From the NCBI GenBank assembly GCA_029948255.1, contig JALIZF010001826.1, positions 682,001 to 746,000 on the forward strand: a stretch of 64,000 nucleotides of DNA, given 5' to 3'. The first letter of the stretch is position 1. Every line of letters begins with the position of its first letter. The stretch comes from Telmatactis stephensoni. Lineage: Eukaryota > Cnidaria > Anthozoa > Actiniaria > Isophelliidae. A program made the translations under genes and the position numbers. The notes beneath the pieces were generated by a model. It saw nothing but the letters and a program-made list of their open reading frames with translations. It was not told the DNA's origin and did not search any database. This document shows positions 60,714 through 64,000 of the stretch, piece by piece.

Positions 60714-63555
60714 CTACAACACAAATACACTAAATTGTATCAATAATCAGAAATATTATCACAGATTCCCTACGTTCCGATCTGAAATATAATGACTAAA
60801 CAGGAATTTACTATGGTCTGATAAGAACGGCCGACACCTTATATATTTTACGATAGGATGTCGGTGACGTATTTTAGTCAAGACGGAAGTAACTCATTTA
60901 TCTTGACATCATGAGCCAAATCAAAATTATACTTTCAGAGTTGCAGTGTAGAAACGTTAGCAGTAATTATAGTAGTAGTGATTTTATGTTATACTGCTGA
61001 TTCATTCAATGCTTGTTTAATCTGGTAATTATTAGTTTATTATGTGTTTCGTATTAATTTTGTCTTGAAATACTTTTTGGGGCGGGTACGGACGCGGGGG
61101 AGGGTAGAACGAAAAGGCATACCAAAAATAATAGAGATAGCGTCATAAGCTGATCCTGGATGATTTAGTAGTCGCTTCCTTTTTTCTCGGAAGACTAAAA
61201 TGACCTCGCGAGCTTCTCGTCGGTGACATGACGTCATATGCTTGACTGAGTTCACCCTTCCCTCCCCTCCCCCAAAACAAACAAATCATTTCCATTCAGA
61301 AAAGAAATGGATGCTGTCTATTCTCACGAAGCTAAGTTGAAAGAAATCACTGTGTGGATTTTAACTAAACACATAGAATACCTGCAGCACATATAACTAG
61401 TGATTTCATATAATTTTTATCTCGTTCAACGGGAAGGAAGGAAGGAGGAAGTTATAGGTCATCCAGTAGCTATTTACATTGATAGTTTTGCAGTTGCAGT
61501 TTCTCCTTGCGCAATTTACACTAAATAACCGCAGGCACTTTGCAGTTCAGCGATTGAGCAGCCCATGTGGTCGAACTTTTCACTATGTTAATTGAATTGG
61601 CTTGTAACTTTTTTTTACAAAAGACAGCTGTCATTTGTTCCGGGTTTATTTTTTCGAATTTAGAACTTTTTCAAGTGTATCCTCTTTATATTTTCACGCT
61701 ATATTCAAATCTTCACTCGAAATTTTGGTTTTTATTCATGATGAATATAAAGTCCTTTATGATGAATCCTTTAGCCATTTATAATCGATTTTATGCCTTA
61801 AATGAATCTGAAATTTTCGCTTTCCATGTCCAGATTTCTTGTCAAATACACCACTTGACAAGATGATTGTTAGTTCCTATTGAGAAGTGACGATTCTCTT
61901 TTTTCCTCATTTGGCTTACTCATAACATTTGTCATAGTTTGCTGTGCATGAACAGATTTCATAATTCGCCTAAGGTCATGCCTCAATGCCGCTTGACTAG
62001 ATTCAACGGAAGTAATGTATTTACACTTTAGATATTTTTACGGACTGTCGCTAAAAAGGCCTTGTAGTTGTTAGCGTGATTCGCAATTACTGTATAGTGT
62101 ACACGTAATTCATCGTTTGTTCTTAAGATTTGTTCTGGTACACTTGAGCACTTAAGCTACTTGAGCAGCATTTGAAAAGTAAGTTATAAATGCAGTCAGC
62201 TAGAACTTCAACATTGACTACAACTGCAGTGAATTCGAATATCGTTGAGTGTTGACCTACAATGTAGATTTAGTTAGTGTTTGTCAATGGACAGATAAAG
62301 CTATTGGCCCTGCTTCAGTACTCACGTGAAGTAGATGGACTAAGGACTGAATATTGTCGACATAAACACATCTGTTTGACTTTCAATCGACAGACTCCCT
62401 AAACCCAGACCATGCTAGTCAATGATTACTGACCTATATCAGTCTTCTTCCTATTAACTATCACTGTATTACTGTATTACTTACTATGAAAAGATCCACT
62501 TTTGTGTTGGTATTGGGCAATCACCTCCTGATCAAGGTAATTGACTGGTACAGAGATAAGTCCATACAGATGACCTATTTAGCGATGTTGCACTGATGAA
62601 TTCAATAACAATACCAGCAAAAGAACAGGCGCCGACCTCGCCATTTAGAGTCTGAGACTTGATAGTATTGTATTGTAAATACGTTACTATAAAGTAATTA
62701 ATGATTGACGTGAATAGAGGACTGGGTCGATTTCAGCAAGTCAGCAAAGCAAATTATCAGGATTCCAGTTTAGAGTGTGAAAAGAAAATAAAGGCTTATC
62801 TTTACACTGACAAAAGCAATCATTTTTCTTTCTAAGGATTAGCAAATCATTCATGCCCCCGCAAATCTTCAAGAGTCAAAATGCGATGTTAAGGCATGAA
62901 ATTTCCAAAAATGTCAAATAGGCATAATATAAGTGTTTTCAACAAGTGAAACGAAAAGTGGAGCAACATGTAACGCTAAATATAGCTAACTAGAAAGGCC
63001 GTCCGATGATGTGTGACCACAACGTCTGCGCCCAGCCGTCACCGCAGCAAGACGCTCTAAAAACAAATTCTTTTGCAGAGAATACAAATAAAATACTGTT
63101 TTCTGTTGTAAACCTTTTTTTATTTAAAAAAAAGATGGAAAAATGCCAGCTTCTTTACAAAAGGTTAGCATCAATAATAGGGTTGTGTTTCAGTTTTCTA
63201 CTAGCTAGTAGCAGATAAAAAAAGTTAACCAAATGGCCTATTTCTCTTTCGATTCAGCGATCTTATACAAGCGGTATTGACTAACATTAGAAACTAAGTG
63301 TTCTATACAACTTCGTTTTTTTTTTAAAGTACTACCGACTATAGAATTGATTATTTTTGAAAATTTCTCCACAAGATCTCATTTGGATGTCGAAACGGTT
63401 GAAGTAAGTTTTTCCGAAGATTTTCTGAAGATTTTAATTTTAGCCGAGTAAAGCTGGGAATGAATTGTGTCAATCTTGCTGTGAAAACAGGAGCAATAGT
63501 CGACGAACAGAGCTAACGTCCTTTCGATTTTTTTCCTTTTCACGCTTTCAAAATA
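60714..63555. other. Upstream region of AOS-LOX, no gene recognised
   Basis: Should contain the promoter and possibly a 5' exon of the fusion gene, but I could not place a signal or donor with confidence. Frames at 61040-61255, 61567-61866 and 63006-63218 show no family motif. No large inverted repeat seen. Confidence 0.45.
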
Positions 63556-64000
63556 TTTGGAACTAGACGCACACGTGCGTTCACTCGTGCCCCGGAAGCC
63601 CCCTTATAGGAGAGGCTTCAATGACCAGCCCCGTTCGTACTCTTCCCCGAGCCGTTTCACGCATTCTTCACTTAACCATAACATAATAAAGACCTTTTTT
63701 GACCTTTTTAAAGAATATCTGATTAGTCAATTTGTCTGTCAGCAGCTATTAGTCGACATGCAAAATATTACCAACGAATATACCAGTTTATTCAACTTTT
63801 TATTTCACTATGTGTCTCAATTGTTTGCTGTAAAGACTTCTACAACGGCGTTTTTAACAAAATAACAAATCGTGAATATTTTCGTTCATGTTTCGGATGT
63901 TTTAAATAATAAAAGACGTTACGTGACCAACAAGGTCAATGGAACCTATCCGTTCCATGCAATGGTCTGCTTTAGAATTCCGTATTAAAATTCAGTACAA
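63556..64000 (-). mobile_element. Second copy of the P-like transposon's inner right module, inverted
   Basis: Starts CTAGACGCACACGTGCGTTC and runs, as an inverted copy of 46602-46080, to the window edge with scattered mismatches. The sequence left of 63556 does not match the transposon's terminal repeat, so this copy either lost its end or belongs to an element nested in both places. Confidence 0.75.

Noticed and set aside
61040..63218. Short frames as 5' exons of the AOS-LOX gene
   Set aside because: None has a recognisable motif together with a donor site and phase matching the first placed exon.

Overview
The window is eukaryotic: intron-rich genes with GT-AG splicing, AT-rich intergenic DNA and a dense layer of transposable elements. 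A gene fusing a catalase-related allene oxide synthase to a lipoxygenase (minus strand, 49994-60713) points to an anthozoan cnidarian, most likely a coral; the species cannot be named from sequence alone. I rebuilt spliced genes by hand from splice sites and phase continuity, so exon edges are predictions.

Layout. 1-6956: minus-strand gene for a secreted or membrane protein with a signal peptide and an Ig domain, running off the left edge, with a 68-bp minisatellite and several inverted-repeat elements in its introns. 7000-16500: transposon territory, with a PIF/Harbinger transposase remnant and a divergent Myb/SANT-like partner gene, LINE fragments and MITEs. 16538-25273: complete four-exon minus-strand monocarboxylate-transporter-like (SLC16) gene whose first intron holds a 3.1-kb LINE inserted in a GGAA microsatellite. 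25500-35290: LINE 3' ends, microsatellites, tRNA-derived SINEs, elements with 9-bp target duplications, a 1.5-kb foldback carrying Harbinger coding remnants, and a broken copy of the SLC16 C-terminal tail.

35299-47105 is the main find: an 11.8-kb DNA transposon with ~500-bp, nearly identical terminal inverted repeats starting CA and ending TG, flanked by a 7-bp duplication (GCTGAAC), inserted in the middle of a LINE whose reading frame resumes exactly on the other side. It carries two convergent, apparently intact spliced genes: a 935-residue PIF1-like helicase with a long C-terminal extension, and an 834-residue P-element/THAP9-type transposase in nine exons. The two products may act together in transposition, but that is inference.

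47100-49990 holds the rest of the LINE and nested palindromic MITEs. 49994-60713 is the oxylipin fusion gene, 13 exons in continuous frame (1083 residues from the first exon I can place), with all lipoxygenase iron ligands but a Ser in place of the distal heme-pocket Asn of coral allene oxide synthase. The right end (63556-64000) is an inverted second copy of the inner right part of the big transposon, continuing past the window.
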